A DNA stretch of 64,000 bases. Origin: JADLHS01 sp020848635 (GTDB lineage Bacteria; Verrucomicrobiota; Verrucomicrobiia; Limisphaerales; JADLHS01). The translations under genes and the position numbers were made by a program. The notes under the pieces are model-generated. The model had not been told where the DNA came from. It saw only the letters and a program-made list of their open reading frames with translations, and did not search any database. Below are positions 38,089-47,637 of this stretch, piece by piece; position 1 is the stretch's first letter, and every line of letters starts with the position of its first letter. The stretch spans positions 310,001 to 374,000 of the forward strand of contig JBAOIL010000005.1 in the NCBI GenBank assembly GCA_037044975.1. Direction: 5' to 3'.

Positions 38089-38106
38089 AGCGGACACAAG
38101 TCCGCT
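38089..38106. repeat. short palindromic repeat
   Basis: AGCGGACACAAGTCCGCT forms a 7-bp stem around a 4-base loop. It lies between the DUF1080 gene and the next secreted protein gene. It resembles the other short GC-rich hairpins of this window in size but differs in sequence. Confidence 0.55.
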
Positions 38107-38194
38107 CCATCTAGAAATCTGGAGAGCCAGAGCTCATTCACATCGGCTCCGGTTCAGGGGAACAAATCGTGCCTCTCGGCGGTTTGCTGCTTCA

Positions 38195-39481
38195 ATGAAT
38201 GTGCGCCTGGCATTTCTTTTCGGCTGCCGCGTCTTGCTCGCGCTGTTGGGGTTGGGCTTGTCGCTGGCCATCGCCGCCGCGCAACCGAACCGGGAGCTTT
38301 CCGCGGCCCTGGCAAAGGAAAATCTCGCCGCAGTGCGGGCGGCGGTTTCCGTCATCCGGCACGCGCTTGGGTCCAAGGCCGGCGAACCGGAGGTGGCGGA
38401 CACCTATCTCCCCATTCCGAAAGCAGGCCGCTGGCTGACCGCCACCGAGGCGCGGGCCGGTTTCAAACCGGAATTTGGCCGCTTTGAAAAGCTCATCTGG
38501 TGGCGCGTCGGTCTCGACCCCACGACCCTGACGCAAGCCTTGCGCGCACCGGCTTCCTTCGCGGCTGGAAACGTTGCGGTCGCCCGGGCGAAGTTGGCGG
38601 GGGCGGACCAGAGCCGTGCGTACGCAGTAGCGGCGGGTGATTTTCTGCTGTGGGCGCAGGCGCAGGGCGGCCGCGGGGTCTATCCGTTTCCCGCCGCGCG
38701 TGGCGGCAAGGGCGGCAAACCGTTCGCAGTCGCAGAACGTTTTCTGGCCAAGGCCGAGACGGAGGGCCGGCTGGATCAATACGTTCAGCACGGTTGGGTG
38801 ATTAACGATGCCAACGATGGCGGTCTGCAATTCGACAACGGCGAATGCGGCGTGGCGATGTTCGAATTGTTCGAGCTGACGCGGGAGTCGAAATACCTGG
38901 CCTCTGCGCGGCAAGCTGCCGATTGGGCCCTCGCCCGGCCGCTGGTGGCGAATTGGAATTACAACAGCTTCAGCGTTTACCTCCTCGCCAAGGCGTATCA
39001 AGTCACGGCGGAGGAACGATATCTAATGGCCGCGAAGACGAAAGCGATCATTGGCGTGATGCCGGGCCAACTCACGGACGGGCCGCGGGCGGGCCGCTGG
39101 CTCGACCCACACAACGCCCGGCCCGCCTACCATTACATTATGCTCCGCGGCCTGGCGCAGCTAGCGGCGGTGATGCCGAAGAGTGACCCTGCGCGCGGTG
39201 AGATCATGCGCGCCATGCAATCGGGCCTTCGCGCGCGCAACGAAGATTACTTCAACCAGGGCGCGGCGAATAAGGACAAGGCGATGGAGACGCTGCTCCT
39301 GGTGAACCGCGCCTTTGCGGACGAGTCAGAATTCCTGCGGGCGGCGCTGGTCCCGGCGGCACTCGAGGCGTTGGGCAAATTGGTGTCGGAACAATCGCGC
39401 GCGGGCGGCCAGCCGCTGGGGTTTCGGGAGTGGGGCTTGTTTTTGGAGGAAGTGACCCGACAATCTCCCACCAATTTATGA
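38195..39481 (+). CDS. exported helical-toroid (six-hairpin-like) protein, function unknown
   Basis: The protein has 428 residues from ATG 38195. The signal peptide is about 1-30 (LLALLGLGLSLAIAAAQ). The body is all-helical with repeated pairs of helices of the alpha/alpha toroid type: AYAVAAGDFLLWAQAQGGRGVYPFP, CGVAMFELFELTRESKYLASARQAADWA, SVYLLAKAYQVTAEERYL and YHYIMLRGLAQLAAVMP. Such folds occur in polysaccharide lyases, glucuronyl hydrolases and epimerases. No catalytic residues were identified. Its stop overlaps the start of the next gene by 4 bp (ATGA), and the next protein has a similar toroid as its C-terminal half, so the two likely act together. Confidence 0.75.
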   Translation: MNVRLAFLFGCRVLLALLGLGLSLAIAAAQPNRELSAALAKENLAAVRAAVSVIRHALGSKAGEPEVADTYLPIPKAGRWLTATEARAGFKPEFGRFEKLIWWRVGLDPTTLTQALRAPASFAAGNVAVARAKLAGADQSRAYAVAAGDFLLWAQAQGGRGVYPFPAARGGKGGKPFAVAERFLAKAETEGRLDQYVQHGWVINDANDGGLQFDNGECGVAMFELFELTRESKYLASARQAADWALARPLVANWNYNSFSVYLLAKAYQVTAEERYLMAAKTKAIIGVMPGQLTDGPRAGRWLDPHNARPAYHYIMLRGLAQLAAVMPKSDPARGEIMRAMQSGLRARNEDYFNQGAANKDKAMETLLLVNRAFADESEFLRAALVPAALEALGKLVSEQSRAGGQPLGFREWGLFLEEVTRQSPTNL

Positions 39482-41766
39482 AAGTTATGTTTCATTTTTC
39501 CTCCGCTCGTCTCGTCCAGCTCATTTTAGTTTCTGCCGCCTTTGATTTCAGCGCGCCTGCCGCCTCCGTCCCACAACGACTCTGGCAACCCAGCCGCGAC
39601 GAAGTTTATCTCCAGGAAATCGGACACAAAGTAACGGCAAGGGCGCCGTTGACCTCGGTCGCGGTTTACCGAGGCAGCGTTTTCACCGGGTCGGCCACCG
39701 GCCTCCAGGAATTGCAGAGCAATGAGCTTGTCGAAGTGAGCGCGCTGCGCGAGCCGGTCAGCCGGCTCGTCACCGCGGGTGGAGCGCTGTGGGTCATCAC
39801 GAGTCGCGGGTTGCATCGGTTTCAGAACGAGGTGTGGAAAAAGATTTCCGCCGAAGCGGTGAGTGATGTGTGCGAACACGGCGGCGAAGTGATGGCGGCA
39901 GGTGGCAGTCACCTGTGGCAGGTCAAAGGCGATGGGTTGGAACTGCTGACCGCATCGCCGAGTCCGTTCGGCATCACGCGGGTCGTCTCCTACGGCGAGA
40001 CGGTTTATGTGCAGGGCCCGGGGCGGCTCACGATTCTTGATCGCAATCGGTTTGGCGCGCGTAACGTTTGGAACTGGCCCGTCGAAAAGGTCTGGGACTG
40101 GGGTGAATTGCCGTCCTTGAACACGCGCGATGTTTTGAGCCTCGGCAGCCAACTGTACATCGCCACCGATCGCGGGTTGGGCGTTCTGCGTGGCATGTCG
40201 CTTACCCAACTGCGCGGCGAACAAGGATTGTGCTACGAAGACACGACCTGCCTGGCACGCGGTTCTGGCGGCGATCTCTGGATCGGTACCACGCGTGGCG
40301 CGATTCGTCACACGGACGGCCAGTTTCATTACTTTGCTGGTCAGCGCTGGTTACCCGACGACCATGTGAATGCGATCGCGAGCAGCGACCGCACGGTTTT
40401 CATCGCCACCGACAAGGGTCTGGGCGTCATCGAATACGAGCCGTACACGTTGCTGAAGAAAGCGGCGTATTACGAGCGACACTTGGAGGAATGGGGGCAA
40501 AAGCGGCTAGGCCTCGTCCACAAACTGGAGTGGGACGCGAAGCTGAAGGAATATGTCCGCGAAGCCGGCGACAACGACGGCGGTTATTCGTGCGACTATC
40601 TCGCCGCCCAAGCCTATCGCTACGCCGTGACGAAGGACCCCGAAGCCCGGCGCGAAGCGGTCAACTCGTTCCACACCATCCGCTGGCTGGAAGCGATGAC
40701 CGGCATCGAAGGCTTTCCCGCCCGCGCCGTCTGGGCGAAGCATGAGCGCGGTCATCAGGCCCAACACGGCTCCGGCGAGGCGGCCGCCGAGTGGCACGAC
40801 ACGAAGGACGGTTTGTTCGAGTGGAAGGGGGATACGTCGAGCGACGAGATCTGCGCACACTTTTACGCCGTCGCTCTTTTCTTGGAACTGGCGGCGCAAG
40901 GCGAAGAAATTCAACAGGCGAAAACGTTTCTGTCACGCGTGGCCCGACATCTGATGGACCACGGCTGGCAACTGATTGATCGGGATGGCAAACCGACGCG
41001 CTGGGGACGTTGGAATCCGGAGTATTTCAATGCGGCGGGGGAAGGCAACGCGGCGCGCGGGTTGAACGCGCTCGAAATCCTGTCGTTCATCAAAACTGCC
41101 GAGGTGCTGACGGGTGAAGCGCGGTTCGCGCAAGGTTACCAAGAACTGGTGAAGCTGGGCTATCCGGAATACACCTTGCGGCAGAAGTGTACGTTTCCGC
41201 CCGGTGACGTCTTGCAGTTCCTCGAGCACCTCGCGTTTCTCTGTTACCCGAACCTGTTGAAATTCGAAACGGATCCGATCCTGCGTTCGATCTACCGACG
41301 CAGTCTCGATCGCAGTTGGGAAATCGAACGCATCGAGCAGGTCCCCTGGTTCAACTTCATTTATGGCGCGTTGACCGGCAATGACTGCGAGGTCGAACCC
41401 GCCGCGGCTCATTTGCGCGAGTGGCCGCTCGATCTAGTGATCTACTCGTACCAGAATTCCCACCGCACCGACCTGCAAACGCCGCCCGGCTACGTCGCTT
41501 ATTCTGGAGGCACACGGGCGTTTTCGCCGCGCGAACGCGAGCCGATGCTCTGGGACAACTGGACGATGAAAGCCGACGGCGGCACGGGTGGAAATGACGT
41601 GGTGCAACCGTCCGCTTGGTTGTTGGCGTATTGGATGGGCCGTTACCATGGGTTTCTCGAAGCGCCACGAACCACCGATCCGAAGCTCCTGAATGTCGAG
41701 CGGAATCGTGGCCGGAATCTGGGAGCAAAACCTTATGATGGACCGCCGCGACCGAATGGATTTTGA
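39478..41766 (+). CDS. exported protein: N-terminal beta-propeller fused to C-terminal helical toroid
   Basis: The protein has 762 residues from ATG 39478, overlapping the upstream stop by 4 bp. Signal peptide is about 1-29. Residues about 30-330 contain propeller-like repeats of the two-component sensor type (LTSVAVYRGSVFTGSATGLQEL, LYIATDRGLGVLRG, DLWIGTTRGAIRH and VFIATDKGLGVIEYEP). From about 340 on, the protein is helical with toroid-like repeats (YSCDYLAAQAYRYAVTKDPEAR, CAHFYAVALFLELAAQG, NALEILSFIKTAEVLTGE), ending in a Trp-rich VQPSAWLLAYWMGRYHG. A propeller and toroid in one chain suggest recognition plus catalysis or binding of a polysaccharide. No family name can be given. Confidence 0.75.
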   Translation: MKVMFHFSSARLVQLILVSAAFDFSAPAASVPQRLWQPSRDEVYLQEIGHKVTARAPLTSVAVYRGSVFTGSATGLQELQSNELVEVSALREPVSRLVTAGGALWVITSRGLHRFQNEVWKKISAEAVSDVCEHGGEVMAAGGSHLWQVKGDGLELLTASPSPFGITRVVSYGETVYVQGPGRLTILDRNRFGARNVWNWPVEKVWDWGELPSLNTRDVLSLGSQLYIATDRGLGVLRGMSLTQLRGEQGLCYEDTTCLARGSGGDLWIGTTRGAIRHTDGQFHYFAGQRWLPDDHVNAIASSDRTVFIATDKGLGVIEYEPYTLLKKAAYYERHLEEWGQKRLGLVHKLEWDAKLKEYVREAGDNDGGYSCDYLAAQAYRYAVTKDPEARREAVNSFHTIRWLEAMTGIEGFPARAVWAKHERGHQAQHGSGEAAAEWHDTKDGLFEWKGDTSSDEICAHFYAVALFLELAAQGEEIQQAKTFLSRVARHLMDHGWQLIDRDGKPTRWGRWNPEYFNAAGEGNAARGLNALEILSFIKTAEVLTGEARFAQGYQELVKLGYPEYTLRQKCTFPPGDVLQFLEHLAFLCYPNLLKFETDPILRSIYRRSLDRSWEIERIEQVPWFNFIYGALTGNDCEVEPAAAHLREWPLDLVIYSYQNSHRTDLQTPPGYVAYSGGTRAFSPREREPMLWDNWTMKADGGTGGNDVVQPSAWLLAYWMGRYHGFLEAPRTTDPKLLNVERNRGRNLGAKPYDGPPRPNGF

Positions 41767-41781
41767 GAAGCGCGGATCCGT

Positions 41782-43989
41782 TCAGCGTCCCGACGGACGG
41801 CGTTGCTCTCGCTCCGCTTCAGCGGTCCGCTGCAGATTCGCGTAAAGGTTGCGGGCCCGGGTCACGCGCTCCAGCAATGCGTCGCCTTGCAGCGCGAGTT
41901 GCTTGCGGTAGCGATCTTTCTCCAGCTTTCCCTCCGCGTTGAGCTGCTTCGCATCGGCGACGATTTGTTCGATCTCGGCCAGACTCGCGAGCCGCTTGGC
42001 AATCAGCTCATCAACTCCGTCATACTTCCAGAAGCGCAGGCCGGCGCGCACAATGTATATCGGCGTGGTGTGGGCGCTGGTGCCGTCGCCGCCGCGGGCC
42101 CGGGCGGCAATCCAAGCGCCATGCCCGGCAGCCACTGTGAAGTCGAGTTGAACCTCCGGGTGTTTCGGATCCGATGATTCCGCCGCGCGAATCACCTCGC
42201 CGTGGCGGACGATTTCAAGTTTCACCGGTGCCATGCGCTGCGGGTCGCCCCAGGCGCGAGCGCGAACCCGGAGCTGGCGATCGGCCTTGAGTTGGAGTTC
42301 GTCGCCGGGTAGGGCCTTGTCCACGCGGAATTCAATCATCGGCCCGCTGGTGGTGAAAGTGCGTCCGCGCCGGAAGGCCTCGAACCACGCATCGGCGGAG
42401 AAGCGCTGCTTCGCCAGATACGCGTAGGTGCGGACCTCGCCGATTGTTCCGCCCCACGGCACATCTGAGCCGGCGGACGCGGTGAGCTTGCAGCCGAGAT
42501 TGAGGAAGTCGTAGTAGAGGTCGGTCCCGAGCTGGTTGAACTGGAGAATTTCGACGAAATCCACCTTTTGTCGCGGCACATTCAGGCTCATGTCGCGATG
42601 CACATGGAACAGGCCGGTGTTCACATGCGCGTAGCCGCTCAGGCCGCCCTGCGCGTGAACCGCGTCAAAGACTTCGTCGTAGAGGAAGTACCGCTCCGGG
42701 TCGCGGACCATGCTGGTGATGTTCATCGCCAACGTGTGGCCGATCTGATCGTGGGTACGCGGACATTCCTGTCCCGGCGAAAGAACATGTTCGCCATCCA
42801 CCACCCGGTAGTCGGGACCGAAGCCGCGCTGCTCGAAATAGGTGCGGTAGATGTCACCCATCTTGACCACGTTGGCGAGGTGGATATCCTCGGCTTGGAC
42901 CCAAGCCATCAAATGGCGGGCGTCGGCGTCGGAGAGAATCCGGCAGTGGACATGATCGTCACCCGACCACCAGCCGCGCTGGCGCATGTCCGTCCAGCGC
43001 CGGGGACGGAACGTCCGCGCCACAGTTTCGCCGGAACGAACCGTAATATTCTCGAAGATGACTTCGTGTTCGACTCCCCGGCGCACGCCGATCTGCCATT
43101 CGCCAGGTGCGAGCGTCATGTCAAACGGCGCCGGCACGCACCAGAAAGAATCGGCAAGCGGCCCGGGCAGATTGGCGTTGCGCGCGCCGCTGGCTTTGCC
43201 CTGCTTGTCAAACTGCGGCGCGAACTCAATGCCGTTGCCGGGTTGGCGCGACCCGCCATCGGTCCGCCACAGCAACCGCACCATTGCCGGTGCGGGCTGG
43301 CCGGTGTCATCGGAAAGCACGGTGAGTTTCAGCCGTCCCGGCGCTGGCGTTGTGACCTCGAGCGGCAGCCGAACGGGAGGCTGGTCCGGTCGCTTGAATT
43401 CAATGCCCAGCGTAGTGCGCCCGAAGGGGAGATGTTCCAAACCAATCACGGCGTAATTGGTGCCGCTGGCCGGAACTTCCAGCGTGGCGAGGCTCGATTC
43501 GCCCGGTGGCAGTGACAAGTCGAACCCGGCCGTGCGGTAACTCAACCCTGCGCCGCCCGCCACCACTTCGAGCAACAACGCTCCCGTGTCGCCCGGCAAT
43601 TCGATCGGGCCGCCGGGCGTGAATCATCGGATGCGCGGCCGTCAGGTCCACGCGGACGAGGTGGGCGCAGGCGTTCACGTGTTCACGCAAGCGGCTGGCG
43701 GCGGCAGTGCCACGGCTGGCGGCGTCGCGGCGTGTTTCGTCGCTGTTCGCTTTGTCGAGTTGCTGCTGGGCCTCGCGCAATGCGCGGTTGAGCGTCTCCA
43801 AGTCGGTGCGTTTTTCTGTCCCGAATAAATACCAATGATTGCGCGCGACCCGGCCCGCAAAATCAACAACGCCCGCAGGCAGGGACATAGTGGTGATCGG
43901 CGGACTGCGCCGAAGCCACGCTGCAGAAGGCGGCGAAGGTCGCGGCGAGCAAGGTCAGCGAGAAGTGGGATGAAAGTTGTGCGGTTCAT
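41782..43989 (-). CDS. CehA/McbA-type PHP-fold metallohydrolase, exported (frameshifted near the start)
   Basis: The main frame (43599 to 41782) encodes an Ig-like region followed by a PHP-type hydrolase. It has GWWSGDDHVHCRILSDAD (H-x-H metal site), MGDIYRTYFEQRGF, GGLSGYAHVNTG and KLTASAGSDVPWGG, the set expected for CehA/McbA family phosphoesterases, then a C-terminal coiled segment. The N-terminal part lies in other frames. ATG 43989 starts MNRTTFIP, then a signal-like SLTLLAATFAAFCSVASAQS after a shift near 43960. VVDFAGRVARNHWYLFG follows after a shift near 43890, and a third shift near 43612 joins the main frame. The corrected length is about 735 residues. The start overlaps the stop of the upstream exported protein by 4 bp. 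Confidence 0.82.
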
Positions 43990-44729
43990 GGAACGGGTTG
44001 AGTTGGGGACGCGGGCATGGATGGGTGGGCGGGGGGCGGCGGCGAGGGAATCGGCGGGCGGGCAGAAGCGGCTTCCAGCGTGGCAGGGTTCGCCACTGGC
44101 GGCTTTACGCACCGGAACTTGAACCATCGCGCCGCGTCCGGCGGCGGCGGAACCCGGCCCGCTTTGATTGAAATTTCCGTTGTCAGTTTGCAACCGTCGT
44201 GACCTTCGCTCTGGAGAGTGCCAAGGAGTTTGGCTTCCGGCCAGAGGCGGTCTTCCACCACGATCTCATCTTCCGCACGCAAGGTCGTCGGGGTCGGGGC
44301 GAAATAGAACAGCCGGAGTCGGTGATGGCCGGGGCCCGTTTGGTCGTTGGTCATGAGGTCCACTTCCGGATCGTAGAGAAGAGCGAGGGGCAGTTCGTGC
44401 CCGGCCACGCGCAACTTCACCTGTCCGGACAACCGGGCTGCCAGCGGCTTGAGGTAGGCTTCCAGTTCCGACCGCGTGATGCGTCCGTTGGGGTTGGCGT
44501 CCATCGTCTGGCGTTCGCGAGCAGACCATTCTTCGAAGAAAGTCAGGTCCACCGTGAGGTCCAGATGTCGGGCGCCGACGGTCAGCTGAACGCAATGCTG
44601 GACATAATTGGTGAACAAGTCATGGGCCGCGACGGATTGCCACCCGCCAATCACTCCGCCGGCGAGCAGCAGCCGGATCAGGCACGCCATGCTTCGACGA
44701 CGGGGTAAATTCGGGTGGATGTGGCTCAT
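43986..44729 (-). CDS. exported protein with EF-hand-like motif and Pro-rich tail
   Basis: The protein has 247 residues. The signal peptide follows RRRSMACLIRLLLAGGVIGG and ends near VAAHD; ATG 44690 is an alternative start. A central segment MDANPNGRITRSELEAYLKP matches an EF-hand calcium loop (D-x-N-x-N-G-x-I-x-x-x-E). The rest is beta-rich (LDLTVDLTFFEEW, HRLRLFYFAPTPTTLRAED). The last 25 residues are Pro/Ser-rich. The function is unknown. It is co-transcribed with the CehA-like hydrolase, whose start overlaps its stop by 4 bp. Confidence 0.75.
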   Translation of the reverse strand: MSHIHPNLPRRRSMACLIRLLLAGGVIGGWQSVAAHDLFTNYVQHCVQLTVGARHLDLTVDLTFFEEWSARERQTMDANPNGRITRSELEAYLKPLAARLSGQVKLRVAGHELPLALLYDPEVDLMTNDQTGPGHHRLRLFYFAPTPTTLRAEDEIVVEDRLWPEAKLLGTLQSEGHDGCKLTTEISIKAGRVPPPPDAARWFKFRCVKPPVANPATLEAASARPPIPSPPPPAHPSMPASPTQPVP

Positions 44730-44837
44730 GCGACACGCGCGTGGCGGACTTTCTATCGCCTGCGCGTCGGGATGGCAATGGGCAAAAAGCGCGATGGCGG
44801 GCCACCCGGATCTTGATCAACGTCGGCCATGGGCAAT

Positions 44838-45533
44838 TCAATCCTCCAGCGGACTCAGGATGGGAGCACTAGTGGCTCGGGAACCGGCGGAATTTTGCCG
44901 TTTGATCAACGAACTGAATTTTCCGATGGCTGCCGCCCGGCTGCGAACGTGCAGCTTTTCATAGATCCGACGGATGTAGGTGGCAACGGTGGGACCGCTG
45001 ATGGCGAGGAGGTCGGCAATTTCCTTGTTCACATAGCCCTCGGCCAGAAAATGCAGCACTTCGAGTTCGCGCGGGGACAGCGATTCCAATTCAACGGTGG
45101 AAGTCGGGGGCGGCGCGCCGAAGAACTGCACCACTTTCCGGGCGATCGAGCTGCTCATCGGCGAACCTCCCCGATGCACCTCCTCGAGCGCCGCTTTCAG
45201 TTCCTCGCGATCCAGCCGCTTGAGCAGATAGCCGGTGGCGCCCGCCGCGAGCGCATCGAAAATGTGCTCAGTGTCGCCATAGACCGTGACCATGACGAAT
45301 TGCGTGCTTGGCAACTGCGGCTTCAACTGGCGGACGCATTCGATTCCGTTCATTTCGGGCAGGTTGATATCCGTCAAGACCACGTCGGGCGCCACCCCGG
45401 GCAACGCGGCCAGTGCCGCTTCGGCGTCGGCGTATTGCGCCACGCAACGGAAGCCGGCCAGATTGTCAATCCAGCCGGCAACGATTCCGCGCGTCGCGGG
45501 GTCGTCTTCCAGAATAGCAACCGCTATGGCCAT
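44838..45533 (-). CDS. LuxR/NarL-type response regulator
   Basis: The protein has 231 residues from ATG at 45531-45533 (MAIAVAILEDDPATR); an in-frame ATG at 45569 would add 12 residues. The receiver domain has acidic pair EDD near residue 9-11, phospho-acceptor D55 in VLTDINLPEMNG, the Thr/Ser switch in MVTVYGD and Lys in YLLKRLDREE. The C-terminal HTH is of LuxR type: LSPRELEVLHFLAEGYVNKEIADLL and TVATYIRRIYEKLHVRSRAAAI. It follows the histidine kinase gene on the same strand, so they form a two-component pair. Targets are unknown. The divergent PEP-CTERM genes beyond the kinase are candidates. Confidence 0.93.
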   Translation of the reverse strand: MAIAVAILEDDPATRGIVAGWIDNLAGFRCVAQYADAEAALAALPGVAPDVVLTDINLPEMNGIECVRQLKPQLPSTQFVMVTVYGDTEHIFDALAAGATGYLLKRLDREELKAALEEVHRGGSPMSSSIARKVVQFFGAPPPTSTVELESLSPRELEVLHFLAEGYVNKEIADLLAISGPTVATYIRRIYEKLHVRSRAAAIGKFSSLIKRQNSAGSRATSAPILSPLED

Positions 45534-45578
45534 GGCCGGTAGTTTATCAATTGGATCGGAAGGTGGCATGTCGTCTAA

Positions 45579-47369
45579 TCAAATGACAGTCGAGGGGCTT
45601 GGAGGTTTTGCGGATCGAATTTGCGTCTCGTCCAGCGGCACGGAGAAAACGATGCGGGTGCCGTGCCCCGGGGTGGATTCGAGGGTCACCCGACCGCCAA
45701 GGGATTCAATTCGCTCTCGCACGCCAGCCAGACCCTGCCGGTGACGACCGGACGGCCCCACAGCCGGGGTGGGGATCGCCGGCACGGAAAAACCACGCCC
45801 ATTGTCTTGGATTGTCAGGTCAAATCCGGCCGGCTGGGGCTCCAGGCGCAGATGGACTTCGGTAGCATTGGCGTGTTTGACCACATTGTGCAGGGCCTCT
45901 TTGGTTGCGAGGAACACATTATGGCGCAAGCCCGACGGCAAGGACCAGGCCGGGAGCTGCAGGCGGACGTGAATGCGGGTGCGGATGCCGGCCGCCCCTA
46001 GAAACTCCTCCGTGAAGGCCGTGAGATAATTGATAAGGCTTTCGATCGTGTCGTGGCGCGGATTCACCGCCCAGACGATCTCGTCGAGGGTTTCGGTCAA
46101 TGTGATGGCGATGCGACGGATGCGGCCCGTGTCTTTCCACGCCGGATGGTCGGGCGCCAATTTACCCAGCACCGTCTGGCTCAACAGATTCATGTGCGTC
46201 AGGCTGGCCCCCAGATCGTCGTGAATGTCCTGGGCGATGCGGACCCGTTCGCGTTCGAGCCAGCGGTGATGTTCGGAGCGTTTCAGCCGCACCGCGGCCC
46301 GTCGGTGGACCAGGAACCACACGCTGGCGGCGACGGCAGCCACCGAAAGTAGAGTCAACGGCAGCACAAATGAGGAACGTTTCCAGAGCGGCGGCGGTAT
46401 CAGGATGGTGAGGGCCAGCTCCGAGCCGATCGGTTCGCCGAAGGGAGTGACGGTCTTCACGCGGAAGACATATTCGCCGGGTGGCAACGGGCCAAAGGTG
46501 GCCCGGCTGCGCTCGCCGATGCCCACGGAGTAGGTTTCGCGCCATTCCAAGCGGAGCGTTTCGCCCGCGCGCGCGCGCTTGCCCAAGGGCAAATCCGCCT
46601 GCCAGGTGGCGGACATGCGCACGTCATCATCCTGAATCACGAGTGCATGCCCGGTTGCGGGCGGCGGCAGCCTCTGGATCTGCGCCATATTCCGGCCAAA
46701 GCCGCTGCGTTGCCAGTAGCGCGGGGTCCCATCCGGCCGATCCAAGTTTTCGCCTTCCTCAAAATGCGAGTCGGGCCAGATATTCTCCGCCTGACCGGTG
46801 GCATTCTGGTGCAAAACCCTGAAGTCCGTAATCGCCGCGCTGCCAAGCACTGTCCAGTTCTCGGCCGTTAGCAACACCTGCAGCCGCTCCGCGCCCAAAG
46901 GGAGAACCATGGACTCGCGCCGGAGTCGGAATTCCGCATGCTCCAACTCCTTGCGCCACCCGGCCGATTCCCCGCCCATGCTGAATCGTTGATGGGAGAG
47001 GATGCGATTGGAGGCGTCGTGAATCACCACCATCAGTTGCATCTCGGCACGTTGCATCTGGCCACCCGCTTCCTGCCACTCGGTGTCGGCGCCGTCCAAT
47101 TTGCGCAGCAGCCGGATGGGTTGATTCGACGCGGAATCAACCGGTGCAAAGCTGATTTCAAGCCGCGCGGGTTTGGGGAGCCGCAGCGTCATGGTCCCGC
47201 TGTTGTTGGTGGTCCACGGACCCGGGACAATCAGCCCGCCGACTCGTACGAGCACAATCTTGCTGAGCGGAGCGTTCGTGTCGGCCAGCCCCGACAACCC
47301 TGCTCCCATCAGTGTGAGACACTGAGTCAGAATCCACCAGTGAAGCCGAGGTGATTTGTGCGAAACCAT
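45579..47369 (-). CDS. NarX/DegS-type membrane histidine kinase
   Basis: The protein has 596 residues. Signal or first helix is about 12-29, a periplasmic beta-rich sensor covers about 30-325 (ending in a Y_Y_Y-like GPLPPGEYVFRVKTVTPFGE), and a transmembrane helix is near 330-354. The HisKA_3 dimerisation box contains the phospho-acceptor His in RVRIAQDIHDDLGASLTHM near residue 375. The HATPase domain shows ATKEALHNVVKHANATEV (N box) near 488, DNGRGF near 523, and GLAGVRERIESLGGRVTLES. The family is the NarX/LiaS/DegS type that pairs with LuxR-type regulators, as found here 10-46 bp downstream. Start ATG at 47367-47369. Confidence 0.92.
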   Translation of the reverse strand: MVSHKSPRLHWWILTQCLTLMGAGLSGLADTNAPLSKIVLVRVGGLIVPGPWTTNNSGTMTLRLPKPARLEISFAPVDSASNQPIRLLRKLDGADTEWQEAGGQMQRAEMQLMVVIHDASNRILSHQRFSMGGESAGWRKELEHAEFRLRRESMVLPLGAERLQVLLTAENWTVLGSAAITDFRVLHQNATGQAENIWPDSHFEEGENLDRPDGTPRYWQRSGFGRNMAQIQRLPPPATGHALVIQDDDVRMSATWQADLPLGKRARAGETLRLEWRETYSVGIGERSRATFGPLPPGEYVFRVKTVTPFGEPIGSELALTILIPPPLWKRSSFVLPLTLLSVAAVAASVWFLVHRRAAVRLKRSEHHRWLERERVRIAQDIHDDLGASLTHMNLLSQTVLGKLAPDHPAWKDTGRIRRIAITLTETLDEIVWAVNPRHDTIESLINYLTAFTEEFLGAAGIRTRIHVRLQLPAWSLPSGLRHNVFLATKEALHNVVKHANATEVHLRLEPQPAGFDLTIQDNGRGFSVPAIPTPAVGPSGRHRQGLAGVRERIESLGGRVTLESTPGHGTRIVFSVPLDETQIRSAKPPSPSTVI

Positions 47370-47591
47370 TGCCGCTGATCAACTGTGCGGCGAAGGCGAA
47401 GACCAAGCAAGCTCCATCATGACGTTGCGCGCCAACCAGCCCAGTCAACCGGAGGTGCAAGCGGGTCCTGGAAGCTGGGGAGGGAGGTTGGAAGTGGTTT
47501 CGGAGGCCCATCGTCGGGTACTTACCGGATGTTTGCAAAATAAATCAAGGCCCGGGGAAGAAATACCTTGCAAAAATTTGGGCCGGGCAGG

Positions 47592-47637
47592 ATAAACGAC
47601 TGCGTTGGGAAAAACCAATCAGAACCAAGTCGTTTAT
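47592..47637 (+). promoter_or_regulatory. inverted repeat that would hide the start codon of the PEP-CTERM gene
   Basis: ATAAACGACT at 47592-47601 is the exact reverse complement of AGTCGTTTAT at 47628-47637. The right arm includes the first two bases of the ATG at 47636. A 10-bp stem with a 26-base loop in the mRNA would occlude the start codon. No clear ribosome binding site lies between the arm and ATG. This could be translational control; chance cannot be excluded. Confidence 0.45.
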
